Source: Beijerinckiaceae bacterium
GTDB lineage: Bacteria > Pseudomonadota > Alphaproteobacteria > Rhizobiales > Beijerinckiaceae
Direction: 5' to 3'
Assembly: GCA_019753285.1 (NCBI GenBank)
Contig: JAIELD010000020.1
Coordinates: 62,001 to 126,000 of the forward strand
DNA: 64,000 bases
Each line of letters begins with the position of its first letter. Position 1 is the first letter of the stretch. Made by a program: the position numbers and the translations under genes. Positions 34,832 through 42,223 of the stretch are shown in pieces. The notes beneath the pieces are model-generated. The model searched no databases and was not told the origin of the DNA. It saw only the letters and a program-made list of their open reading frames with translations.

Positions 34832-35620
34832 TTGAAAGCGCCCGCTCCCAAACAGCTCAACATTCTCGACGCGTATTCGCCGGATTTTCCCAATCATCAG
34901 ATCGCATTCGATCTCTTCAAGGGCGAGTGGAGCTCTGCCGTCCCGGGCTACGAGACAGGAGGCATCGGCCTCTTCCATGATCAGCGCGTGACCTGGTTCG
35001 CCGAATGCTGCGGTGGTTTCGAGGGCAAGAAAATTCTCGAGCTCGGCCCGCTCGAGGCCGGCCATACCTTCATGGTTTCAAAGGCGGGCGCCGCGAGCGT
35101 CCTTGCGATCGAGTCGAACCAGCGCGCCTATCTGAAATGCCTCATCGTCCAGCAGGCGCTGAAATTCAACGCGGACTTCCTGCTCGGCGATTTCCAGCCG
35201 TTTCTCGCCACCACGAGCGAAACCTTCGACTTCATTCTGTGCAGCGGCGTGCTCTATCACCTCACCGACCCTGTCGGCTTCCTCACCAACATTGGCCGCG
35301 TCGGCAAGTCCGTCGGCATCTGGACGCACTATTACGACAAGGCCGTGATCGAATCGACTTCCTATCTGAAACCGAAATTCTCGAGCCGCAGCAAGCCGGT
35401 TCAAACGCCGCACCGCACGCTGCAGCTCTATCAGCAGAGCTACCTGCAGGCGCTTGACTGGAGCGGCTTTTGCGGCGGGCCGGAAATCACCAGTTACTGG
35501 CTGACGAAGGACGACATCATCGCGCATTTGCAAGATCAGGGCTTCACTGTCACAATCGGCGGTGATGATCCGACCCATGGCAACGGGCCCTGCATGCTTA
35601 TTTATGCCGAAAAGTCCTGA
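34832..35620 (+). CDS. Class I SAM-dependent methyltransferase of the polysaccharide locus
   Basis: A 262-aa methyltransferase with motif I KKILELGPLEAGHTFMV (residues about 65-81), ESNQRAYLKC for the ribose-binding strand and FDFILCSGVLYHLTDPVGFL in the motif-IV/post region. The start is a TTG at 34832; the frame closes with TAA at 34820, so nothing longer is possible. It precedes a 39-codon frame and a KpsE-like gene without a gap and probably methylates a sugar or lipid intermediate of the capsule (inference). Confidence 0.82.
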   Translation: MKAPAPKQLNILDAYSPDFPNHQIAFDLFKGEWSSAVPGYETGGIGLFHDQRVTWFAECCGGFEGKKILELGPLEAGHTFMVSKAGAASVLAIESNQRAYLKCLIVQQALKFNADFLLGDFQPFLATTSETFDFILCSGVLYHLTDPVGFLTNIGRVGKSVGIWTHYYDKAVIESTSYLKPKFSSRSKPVQTPHRTLQLYQQSYLQALDWSGFCGGPEITSYWLTKDDIIAHLQDQGFTVTIGGDDPTHGNGPCMLIYAEKS

Positions 35621-35723
35621 CATCTCACCGTTGGATCAACTGTGGGCCGCTGTCGCGACGGTATCGGCTCTCCGCCGCCAGGTCGACGAGGCCATTCGGC
35701 AAGGTGAAGCCGCAGCGCAATGA
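35604..35723 (+). CDS. Candidate 39-aa small protein between methyltransferase and KpsE-like genes
   Basis: An ATG frame of 39 codons, MPKSPDISPLDQLWAAVATV then SALRRQVDEAIRQGEAAAQ, overlaps the methyltransferase stop by 17 bp and the start of the KpsE-like gene by 4 bp (ATGA). It reads as one amphipathic helix. The double overlap is the pattern of translationally coupled genes, and it fills an otherwise empty 99-bp gap exactly. No strong ribosome binding site and no known family, so it could be accidental. Confidence 0.4.
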   Translation: MPKSPDISPLDQLWAAVATVSALRRQVDEAIRQGEAAAQ

Positions 35724-37003
35724 AGACGAAATTTTCAGCGGCCTCGCTCCGCAGGCTCAGACCGGGCAGCGCCAAGAGCGCGGTGCAAGGCGCTCTCGTG
35801 CGCGCCGCTCCCTCGACGCCGCTCGTCCCCGTGGGGCGCTCGCTGCCCGGGCGATCGCGCCCTGTTCCGGCCAAGACTGAAGCAAGGACGAAGTCAGGCG
35901 GGATGTTCTTCCACCCCCTGATTTTTTTCGTCGTCATTCCGACGCTCTTCGCCTTCGTCTACATCGCCTTCATCCAGTCGCGGCAATATGTGGCGGAATC
36001 GAAATTCGTCATTCGGGCCGCGACCGAGCCCAAAGCATCCGGGGTCACGGATACGCTGTCGATCATCAGCAAGATCGGTGGCTCAAGCGGCACGAAATCG
36101 ACGGCGCAGGACGGTTTCATCGTTGCCGACTACATTCGCGGCCGCACCGTCGTCAACGATATCGGCGGCAAGGAGTTCATGCGCCAGCTCTTCGCCCGGC
36201 CGTCGATCGATTACGCGTCGCGCATGTCCGATACAGGTTCGCTCGAGGACATCTGGAAATACTGGAACAAGCATGTCAGCGCGACGCTGGACACGATTTC
36301 AGGCGTCGTGACGCTGAGGGTGCACGCCTACTCGCCACAAGATGCGCTCTTGATCAACGAGAACATTCTCAAGCTCTGCGAGACGCTGATCAACACAATG
36401 TCGGATCGCAGCAGGACCGACGCGGTCAAACGCGCCGAATCCGAGGTCGATCTCGCATCGAAGAAACTCGTCGAGGCGAAGAAGCAGCTTCTCGAATTCC
36501 GTAATCGCAACGTCCTGATCGACCCGGCGACAAAGGCTCTGGCGATCGGCGACCTGATCGGCAAGCTCACCATCAAGCGGATCGAGGTGCAGAACAACCT
36601 CGCATCGCTCTCCGGATCGCTCAACGCGGAATCGCCGAGCCAGCGCCTGCTCACCAATCAGCTCAATGTGCTCAACAAGCAGATCGATGACCTCAAGGGC
36701 GAACTGACGGGCAGCAGCGACAGCCCGCGCGTCTCGGCCGAGATCGGCGAATTCGAGCAGTTGAAGCTGAACGAGATCTTCGCGCAGCGGCTCTACCAGA
36801 TCGCGCAGACGAGCTTCGAGAAAGCGAGGCAGGAAGCGGCGAAACAGCAGCTTTTCCTGGTGACCATCGTCAGGCCGCTTCTGCCGGAGGAGCCGCTCGT
36901 CCCGCAGGTCGGCGTCGATACCTTCCTGTTCTTTTCCCTTGCGATGATCTTTTATGGCATCGCTTCACTGCTCATCGCGAGCGTCAGGGACCACGCGGCC
37001 TGA
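35720..37003 (+). CDS. KpsE/RkpR-like capsule export inner-membrane protein (second copy)
   Basis: A 427-aa polysaccharide co-polymerase-type protein. A basic, proline-rich cytoplasmic N-terminus (residues 1-60) precedes a membrane helix (PLIFFVVIPTLFAFVYIAFI), a periplasmic region starting QYVAESKFVIRAATEP with coiled-coil stretches (VDLASKKLVEAKKQLLEFRN), and a C-terminal helix ending VRDHAA. It shares plan and several blocks with the 458-aa protein at 38219-39595 (YVAESKFVIR against YASETRFALK; VRDHAA against VRDHMV). KpsE proteins bridge the ABC exporter to the outer-membrane channel. It lies on the opposite strand from the KpsMT genes. Confidence 0.85.
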   Translation: MKTKFSAASLRRLRPGSAKSAVQGALVRAAPSTPLVPVGRSLPGRSRPVPAKTEARTKSGGMFFHPLIFFVVIPTLFAFVYIAFIQSRQYVAESKFVIRAATEPKASGVTDTLSIISKIGGSSGTKSTAQDGFIVADYIRGRTVVNDIGGKEFMRQLFARPSIDYASRMSDTGSLEDIWKYWNKHVSATLDTISGVVTLRVHAYSPQDALLINENILKLCETLINTMSDRSRTDAVKRAESEVDLASKKLVEAKKQLLEFRNRNVLIDPATKALAIGDLIGKLTIKRIEVQNNLASLSGSLNAESPSQRLLTNQLNVLNKQIDDLKGELTGSSDSPRVSAEIGEFEQLKLNEIFAQRLYQIAQTSFEKARQEAAKQQLFLVTIVRPLLPEEPLVPQVGVDTFLFFSLAMIFYGIASLLIASVRDHAA

Positions 37004-37019
37004 TCGGCGGCCATTCGCC

Positions 37020-38075
37020 CTATTCGGCCGTTTCCTCGGTGAGCGCGTTCTCGATCGCGTCCTCGACATAACTATGGAGAACGAGATCGTATTCGAGAAG
37101 ATTGCTGACCGCTCCTATCCCCGCGAGGCGGTCCGCAAGATCGGTGACGGCGGGCGAGACCGCCATCATGTGCTCGCCGAGCACGTCCGCGCCGAGCAGT
37201 CCTGCCAGCAGGCCCTTGAATTCTGAAAAACGCTCGCGCATCCCGACGGCGTCGACCGTGGAAAGATTGTCGAGCGCGAGACCGAGATGGCGCCGCTCGG
37301 GTTCCTCGCCCGGTTGGCAGCCCATGATCCGCACCATTGGGTTCGACAGGGCAGCCTTCACCTCCGGCTTTGCCGAGCGGAAGGCCGTGTTGAGCGCCTT
37401 CTCGTTCTCTATGTCGAGATTGATCGCGAAGTCGGTCAGCGCCTCGAACCCCGTCATGAAGGTCGGCAGAAGATGGGCAGCGTTCGATTTGCCCAGCAGT
37501 TGGATGAACAGGATGCGCTCGGCGAGTTCCTCGATCGGGTGGCTCACGAGAACAGAGGTGAAGAAGCCCTTGTTCTTGAAATGGCCGATATAGCGCGAGA
37601 GATAAGGCCGGCCGGTCAGGATCACCGATTGCATGTAGCCGGCGTTGATCAGGCAGGCCATCGTATCGAATGCGTGCCGCTCGACGAAATTGTAGTTCAT
37701 CGCAAAACGCGAGTTGAGTGTGCGGTAGATCTTGTTCTGCGGCATCAGCGACGCATCGAAATAAACGAGTTTGGTCTGAACATGCCGATCGGTGTCGTTG
37801 CGGTGATAGATCTGGATGTCGGTCGCGGCGTCCAGGATCTCGATATCGGGCTGATTGGCCAGATCGGGAACGAGGCTTGTGTCGACCTGAAACCCCACTT
37901 GTCCGGTGTTATGCAGGCCCGCGTCCTTGATGTCGGCGCGAATGACCGAAGCCTCGATGATCAGCTCTTCGCGGTCCGGGCAGACGACCTTGACCTTCGG
38001 GATGATACCGGGGTTGTCGGGAGCCAGCCACCCCGCGATGAAAGACCCTTCGTCGATATCGATGTAGAATTGCAT
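37020..38075 (-). CDS. Unrecognised 351-aa protein of the capsule locus
   Basis: A 351-aa soluble protein, beginning MQFYIDIDEGSFIAGWLAPD. The first 90 residues read as a beta-rich domain (GQVGFQVDTSLVPDLANQPD). Then comes IYRTLNSRFAMNYNFVERHAFD, a mixed region TMACLINAGYMQSVILTGRPYLSRYI, HPIEELAERILFIQLLG, and a mostly helical C-terminus. No signal peptide or membrane span. Some blocks resemble sulfotransferase-like or nucleotide-recycling proteins but I cannot assign a family. It is last on the minus strand after KpsE, with 143 bp between, and meets the second KpsE-like gene tail to tail with 16 bp between. Confidence 0.8.
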   Translation of the reverse strand: MQFYIDIDEGSFIAGWLAPDNPGIIPKVKVVCPDREELIIEASVIRADIKDAGLHNTGQVGFQVDTSLVPDLANQPDIEILDAATDIQIYHRNDTDRHVQTKLVYFDASLMPQNKIYRTLNSRFAMNYNFVERHAFDTMACLINAGYMQSVILTGRPYLSRYIGHFKNKGFFTSVLVSHPIEELAERILFIQLLGKSNAAHLLPTFMTGFEALTDFAINLDIENEKALNTAFRSAKPEVKAALSNPMVRIMGCQPGEEPERRHLGLALDNLSTVDAVGMRERFSEFKGLLAGLLGADVLGEHMMAVSPAVTDLADRLAGIGAVSNLLEYDLVLHSYVEDAIENALTEETAE

Positions 38076-38218
38076 GTCTGAACCGTAAGCGCCGCTGGAT
38101 CATTTTGCGTGTCGGCGGAATCGTCACGGGAAGAGCAGCCTGCTCTGCGGCGCGCCGCAGCGGTTCTAGACCACGTCGCGGTCAAACGTGAAGGCTTTTC
38201 TCGAATGGACCGTGGCGC

Positions 38219-39595
38219 TTAGACCATGTGGTCGCGGACGAGGAAGCTCACGCCGAGCAGGATCAGCCACAGGACGAGCGCGGGAAAGACGATGATGGAC
38301 CAGTTCCACCAGCGTTTGGGATAGATCGCCTTCTGCGCCAGGGTCGGGGCGAGAAACGGTGTGAGGTAGGCATGCTGCGTCTCAACATCGAGCCTCGCCG
38401 ATTCATAGGCCGTCGCGGCGCTGGCGTATTGCTGCTGAGCCAGCGACAGATCGAGCTGGAAACGCTCCATGATGCTCATGCTTGCGGCGAGCGTTTTCGC
38501 CTCCGGCTTGCCTGCGCCGCTCTCGCTCGCGCCCTGCGCCGCACCGGCACCATCCTTACTCGCGCCATCCTTGCCCGCGCCGACCGCGCGAGACGAGGTC
38601 GTCTTCGCAGCGCCTGCGTTGGTGAGCTGCCCCTTGATGGTGTCGATCTGTTCCTTGAGATTGGCGATCTGGGCGGCAAGGATCCGCATCTGCGGAGCAT
38701 CGGGGCTGATGCTGGTGCTGCGCACCGCATATTCCTCCTCGCGGCTGCTGAGTTCAATCTTCAACACATTGGTGATCTTGTTCGCGGTCTCCGCGACGAG
38801 GGTTGCATCGATGATGCCTTCGGAGTTTCGGATGTTGCGCATGGCGTTGGATGCCTCGCGCATCTTGGCCTGTGCCCGGTATAATTCCTCGGTCGATTGC
38901 TTCAACGTCGCCTGGCGCGCGCGCTCCGACATCCGGTTGATCAGGGCCTCGGACAATTCGACGATCTTGTTGGCGATCGCCAGCGCCTCCTCGGGCGAAA
39001 AGGCGCGCACCTCGACGGTGATGATCCCCGATTCCGATTCTACCTTGGCGTCGATACGCTTGTTCCAGTATTTGACCATGTCCTCGATGCGATCGGAGGC
39101 CTTGAAGCGCGAGAAATAGTCGACGTCCTCGCGGGCATAGAGCTTGCGGAAATCGAAGGCAGCGTCGATGTCCTCGACCATGGCGCGGCTCTTGATGTAG
39201 GCGGCGATGATCTTGGAATCCTGCGAGGATTGCGAGCCCGAGATGCCTGCAATGCCGGCGATCGAGTCGAGAACTGACGTTTCGCCGGTTTTGAGGGCGA
39301 ACCGCGTCTCGCTTGCGTATTGGTCGGACGCGATCAGCCCGTAATAGATCGAAACGGCGATCGTCGGGACCAGGAAAAGCAGGACGAAGCTGGCGATGAT
39401 GCCATAGAAGAACATCCGCGCACCCTTGCGCGCCGCAAAGCCGCCGCCGCCGGAGACGAACACCGTCGGCGCGCGCGCTTTTCTTGCCGCTGCCCGCAAG
39501 CCCTTGGCGATCGCGGCGGCGCGGTCTTCGGCGGTTGCGCGGCTGAGAGCGGTCGAGCCGTTGTCGATGGTGATGGCTGCTTCGTTATGGCTCAT
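38219..39595 (-). CDS. kpsE: KpsE-like capsule polysaccharide export inner-membrane protein
   Basis: A 458-aa polysaccharide co-polymerase-type component of the ABC capsule exporter. It has a cytoplasmic N-terminus of about 60 residues with a basic, alanine-rich part, a membrane helix (IIASFVLLFLVPTIAVSIYYGL), a periplasmic domain opening YASETRFALKTGE with long helices (TEELYRAQAKMREASNAMRN), a low-complexity linker rich in Ala, Gly, Ser and Lys near residues 330-375, and a C-terminal membrane helix. It follows kpsT by 54 bp. It should bridge KpsMT to an outer-membrane channel, which is not in the window. Confidence 0.9.
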   Translation of the reverse strand: MSHNEAAITIDNGSTALSRATAEDRAAAIAKGLRAAARKARAPTVFVSGGGGFAARKGARMFFYGIIASFVLLFLVPTIAVSIYYGLIASDQYASETRFALKTGETSVLDSIAGIAGISGSQSSQDSKIIAAYIKSRAMVEDIDAAFDFRKLYAREDVDYFSRFKASDRIEDMVKYWNKRIDAKVESESGIITVEVRAFSPEEALAIANKIVELSEALINRMSERARQATLKQSTEELYRAQAKMREASNAMRNIRNSEGIIDATLVAETANKITNVLKIELSSREEEYAVRSTSISPDAPQMRILAAQIANLKEQIDTIKGQLTNAGAAKTTSSRAVGAGKDGASKDGAGAAQGASESGAGKPEAKTLAASMSIMERFQLDLSLAQQQYASAATAYESARLDVETQHAYLTPFLAPTLAQKAIYPKRWWNWSIIVFPALVLWLILLGVSFLVRDHMV

Positions 39596-39649
39596 GGCGG
39601 TCAGGCGGGTGGACCTACTGCAAAAAGGGCGGAATGACCGAACGCAGTC

Positions 39650-40303
39650 TCATTCGTTGAGCTTCTTGTAAAGCTCGATCGCATCGTCGATCCTGTCGAA
39701 GACATGGAGCTTGCCATGCGCGAGCACGATACCACGATCACAATAGGATTGCAGCGTTCCCATGTCGTGCGAAACCATGATGATGTCCGCGCGGCTGCGG
39801 CGCTTGTTGAATTCGGCCTGGCAGCGGACCTGGAAGCGGGCGTCGCCCACCGCGGTGACCTCGTCGATGAGATAGCATTCGAACTCGACCGCCATGGAGA
39901 GGCCAAAGGCAAGCCTTTGCGCCATGCCTGACGAATATGACGAGATCGGCACATGCATGTAGCGGCCGAGCTCGGCGAAATCCTCGACGAATTCGACGAC
40001 CTTTCGCACATCATGGCCGTAGACACGCGCCACGAATTGCACGTTCTCCAGACCGGTCAGCTTGGGGTGAAGACCGCCGGAGAAGCCGAGCGGCCAGGAG
40101 ATGCGGGCGGAACGGATCGTGCGACCGCCGTTGGGGAACTCGGTGCCGCCCATGATGCGCATGAGGGTCGACTTGCCCGCACCGTTGATGCCGAGAATGC
40201 CGTAATTATAGCCGCCCTTGAAGTCCATCGAGATATGGTCGAGGACGATTTTGACGTGCCCCTGCGTTCGGTAGAACTTGAAGACGTTGTCGAGCCGGAT
40301 CAT
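39650..40303 (-). CDS. kpsT: Capsule polysaccharide ABC exporter ATPase KpsT
   Basis: A 217-aa ATPase of the ABC-2 exporter that moves capsule chains to the periplasm. Walker A is GINGAGKST, the signature is YSSGMAQRLAFGLSM (SSGM replaces SGGQ, as in KpsT proteins), and Walker B is CYLIDEVTAVGD. It has no C-terminal carbohydrate-binding extension, so it is of the capsule KpsT type and not the O-antigen Wzt type. The ATG at 40303 (MIRLDNVFKFY) overlaps the KpsM stop (ATGA); upstream codons in frame belong to a shadow. Confidence 0.94.
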   Translation of the reverse strand: MIRLDNVFKFYRTQGHVKIVLDHISMDFKGGYNYGILGINGAGKSTLMRIMGGTEFPNGGRTIRSARISWPLGFSGGLHPKLTGLENVQFVARVYGHDVRKVVEFVEDFAELGRYMHVPISSYSSGMAQRLAFGLSMAVEFECYLIDEVTAVGDARFQVRCQAEFNKRRSRADIIMVSHDMGTLQSYCDRGIVLAHGKLHVFDRIDDAIELYKKLNE

Positions 40304-41157
40304 GCTTGGTAGAGCCGTCCGCGGAAAATGCGCTCGGTAACGAGGCCGAGAAACAGCGAAACGGTCGCGAAGCCGAGCACATAGGTTTTGCTGAGCGGCG
40401 AGTTCGCATAGCTGTCGTAATAGGCCGTGCGCATCCATTCGACGAGCTGGAACAGCGGGTTGTACCAAAGGACATCGAGTACGTCGGAGGAGTAGTTAGA
40501 GGACAGGATCAACGCGCCGGATGTTGCGTAGAGGAGAATGGACAGGACGATGAAGAACACGTTCCAGCCCATCCCGAACAGAATGAAGAAAACGGCGCTG
40601 AGCACGCCGACTGAAACGCCGAGATAGATCGAGCCGAGAACAGCCATGATGGCTTCCGACATGTCGATCGGCGTCAGGTCGACGTCCGACGCGTACATGA
40701 TGAGGACAAAGATAATCGCGACGAGCGCTGCCGACAAAATCTCGAGAATTGCCCGAGCGATCAGCATGTCGGTGGTCTTGACGATCGAGAACAAGAGCAG
40801 CGGCTGATTGATCTTGATCGCCTGCATCATCATGCGGGCCGGGTAGATGCACAGAATATAGGGCAGCAGTCCCGTCGCCGCGAACACGGCGAGGTCGGTT
40901 CCGATCGGTACGACGCGACCGATGGCGAACTGGACCCCCATGATCCCGAGCATATGGATAAGCGGCCAGGCGATTGCGATCAGATAGGCGACATGCGTGC
41001 GTCCGAAGCGTGTCTTCATATCCCGCAGGATCAGCGCGCTGACGACGCGCCGCTGGATCGCAAACGAGGATGAAAACACCGAGCGCTGCGTATCGCCCTC
41101 CGCAGCTCGCGGCTTCGGGTTCTGTGCGTCGGAAAACCTTGAGGTGAGTAACGTCAT
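40300..41157 (-). CDS. kpsM: Capsule polysaccharide ABC exporter permease KpsM
   Basis: A 285-aa ABC-2 type permease with six hydrophobic segments after a cytoplasmic N-terminus of about 55 residues that contains VVSALILRDMKTRFGRTHVAYL, the family entry motif. The C-terminal LWYNPLFQLVEWMRTAYYDSY is typical of KpsM/Wzm. It forms the channel for the capsule polymer with KpsT, whose start it overlaps. A 109-bp gap separates it from the upstream methyltransferase gene. Confidence 0.94.
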   Translation of the reverse strand: MTLLTSRFSDAQNPKPRAAEGDTQRSVFSSSFAIQRRVVSALILRDMKTRFGRTHVAYLIAIAWPLIHMLGIMGVQFAIGRVVPIGTDLAVFAATGLLPYILCIYPARMMMQAIKINQPLLLFSIVKTTDMLIARAILEILSAALVAIIFVLIMYASDVDLTPIDMSEAIMAVLGSIYLGVSVGVLSAVFFILFGMGWNVFFIVLSILLYATSGALILSSNYSSDVLDVLWYNPLFQLVEWMRTAYYDSYANSPLSKTYVLGFATVSLFLGLVTERIFRGRLYQA

Positions 41158-41266
41158 GATCGATGGCCGCCACGGATAATCGATCTACCGTCGATCGCTT
41201 GCATATTGCAACAAGACGGGCCGGATATCGGTGCAGCGCGGCAAAAATATGGTGCTAGCCGCACTG

Positions 41267-42214
41267 TCAGGCTACAAACCTGTTGCGCTTGGCGCCATTG
41301 AGCCGTTTGCGCGACAGCTTGATCTGCTGCTCGGCTTCGAGCAGTGTTTTGTCGAGGAGTGCAAGCCGCCGGCTGGACAGCGCCTCAGGCGACAGCGCCT
41401 GACCGGGCGAAGAGCGCAGATGCGCGATGAATTCGCAGCCGTCGGCCTCCGATATCTCGTCGACACTGAGGCCGGTGAGTCCAAGCGCTTTGAGTTCGAG
41501 CATCATCAGCTCAAAACTCGCAGGCGTGAAATGCCAGGCATGGCAGTCGATATAGGGCGCGTCCGGCTGAGCGGCCTTTTCGGACAGGTCAGCCGCCTGA
41601 TGAAGCGTGTTGACGAATTGGAGCGCGCCGAGCGGATCCTGGCCCCACATGATCTTGCCCTTCGACATGACGGAATATGCGAAGTGGTTGAAGATGGTGC
41701 GCCGGCCATGCCGGGAACCGCCATCCTTTGCCGCCGCGACCACATCGCCCGCGGTCGAGATTGTTTTGTAGAAGTCGAAACAGAACCGTTTGTCAGGGAC
41801 GGCAAGCGAAAGGACGCCTCCTTGCGACAGCAATCGTTCCGCAGAGCAGAAAAACGAGAGAAGATCGGCGATGTGCTCTATGACATGACTTGCCAGAATG
41901 ACGCTGAACGTGCCGTGCCGCTCTGAGGGAACAGCCTGGTCGAGCAGGCCGTGGTCCCATACCGCATCAACGGCTTCGATCGCATCAAGCCGGTCGTCGT
42001 GCCCCTCATATTTCGCGATCAGGTCCTCACGCGAGAGGTGATCGACGATGAAGGTGTCCCAGCCGTCCCGCCTTGGAATGATCGGAGCGAAACTCGGACC
42101 GATCTCCATGACTGGCATGCCGCGTACGACGAACCGGCGCAGCTTTTCCGCCCGTCTCTTCATGAGCCGGGCACCGGCATCCGCCGGGGTCTTTCTAAAC
42201 AGCCGCTTGATCAA
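41267..42214 (-). CDS. SAM-dependent methyltransferase of the capsule locus
   Basis: A 315-aa protein. Motif I-like text is MPVMEIGPSFAPIIPRRDGW (residues about 35-54), followed by DTFIVDHLSRED, and the core FSVILASHVIEHIADLLSFFCSAERLLSQGGVLSLAVPDKR is a Methyltransf_11-type post-I to motif-IV segment. The C-terminal 60 residues are a basic helix (LLEAEQQIKLSRKRLNGAKR) that may contact a partner. It lies 9 bp after the tandem glycosyltransferase gene and probably methylates a sugar of the exported polymer. Confidence 0.85.
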   Translation of the reverse strand: MIKRLFRKTPADAGARLMKRRAEKLRRFVVRGMPVMEIGPSFAPIIPRRDGWDTFIVDHLSREDLIAKYEGHDDRLDAIEAVDAVWDHGLLDQAVPSERHGTFSVILASHVIEHIADLLSFFCSAERLLSQGGVLSLAVPDKRFCFDFYKTISTAGDVVAAAKDGGSRHGRRTIFNHFAYSVMSKGKIMWGQDPLGALQFVNTLHQAADLSEKAAQPDAPYIDCHAWHFTPASFELMMLELKALGLTGLSVDEISEADGCEFIAHLRSSPGQALSPEALSSRRLALLDKTLLEAEQQIKLSRKRLNGAKRNRFVA

Positions 42215-42223
42215 GATGCCCCC

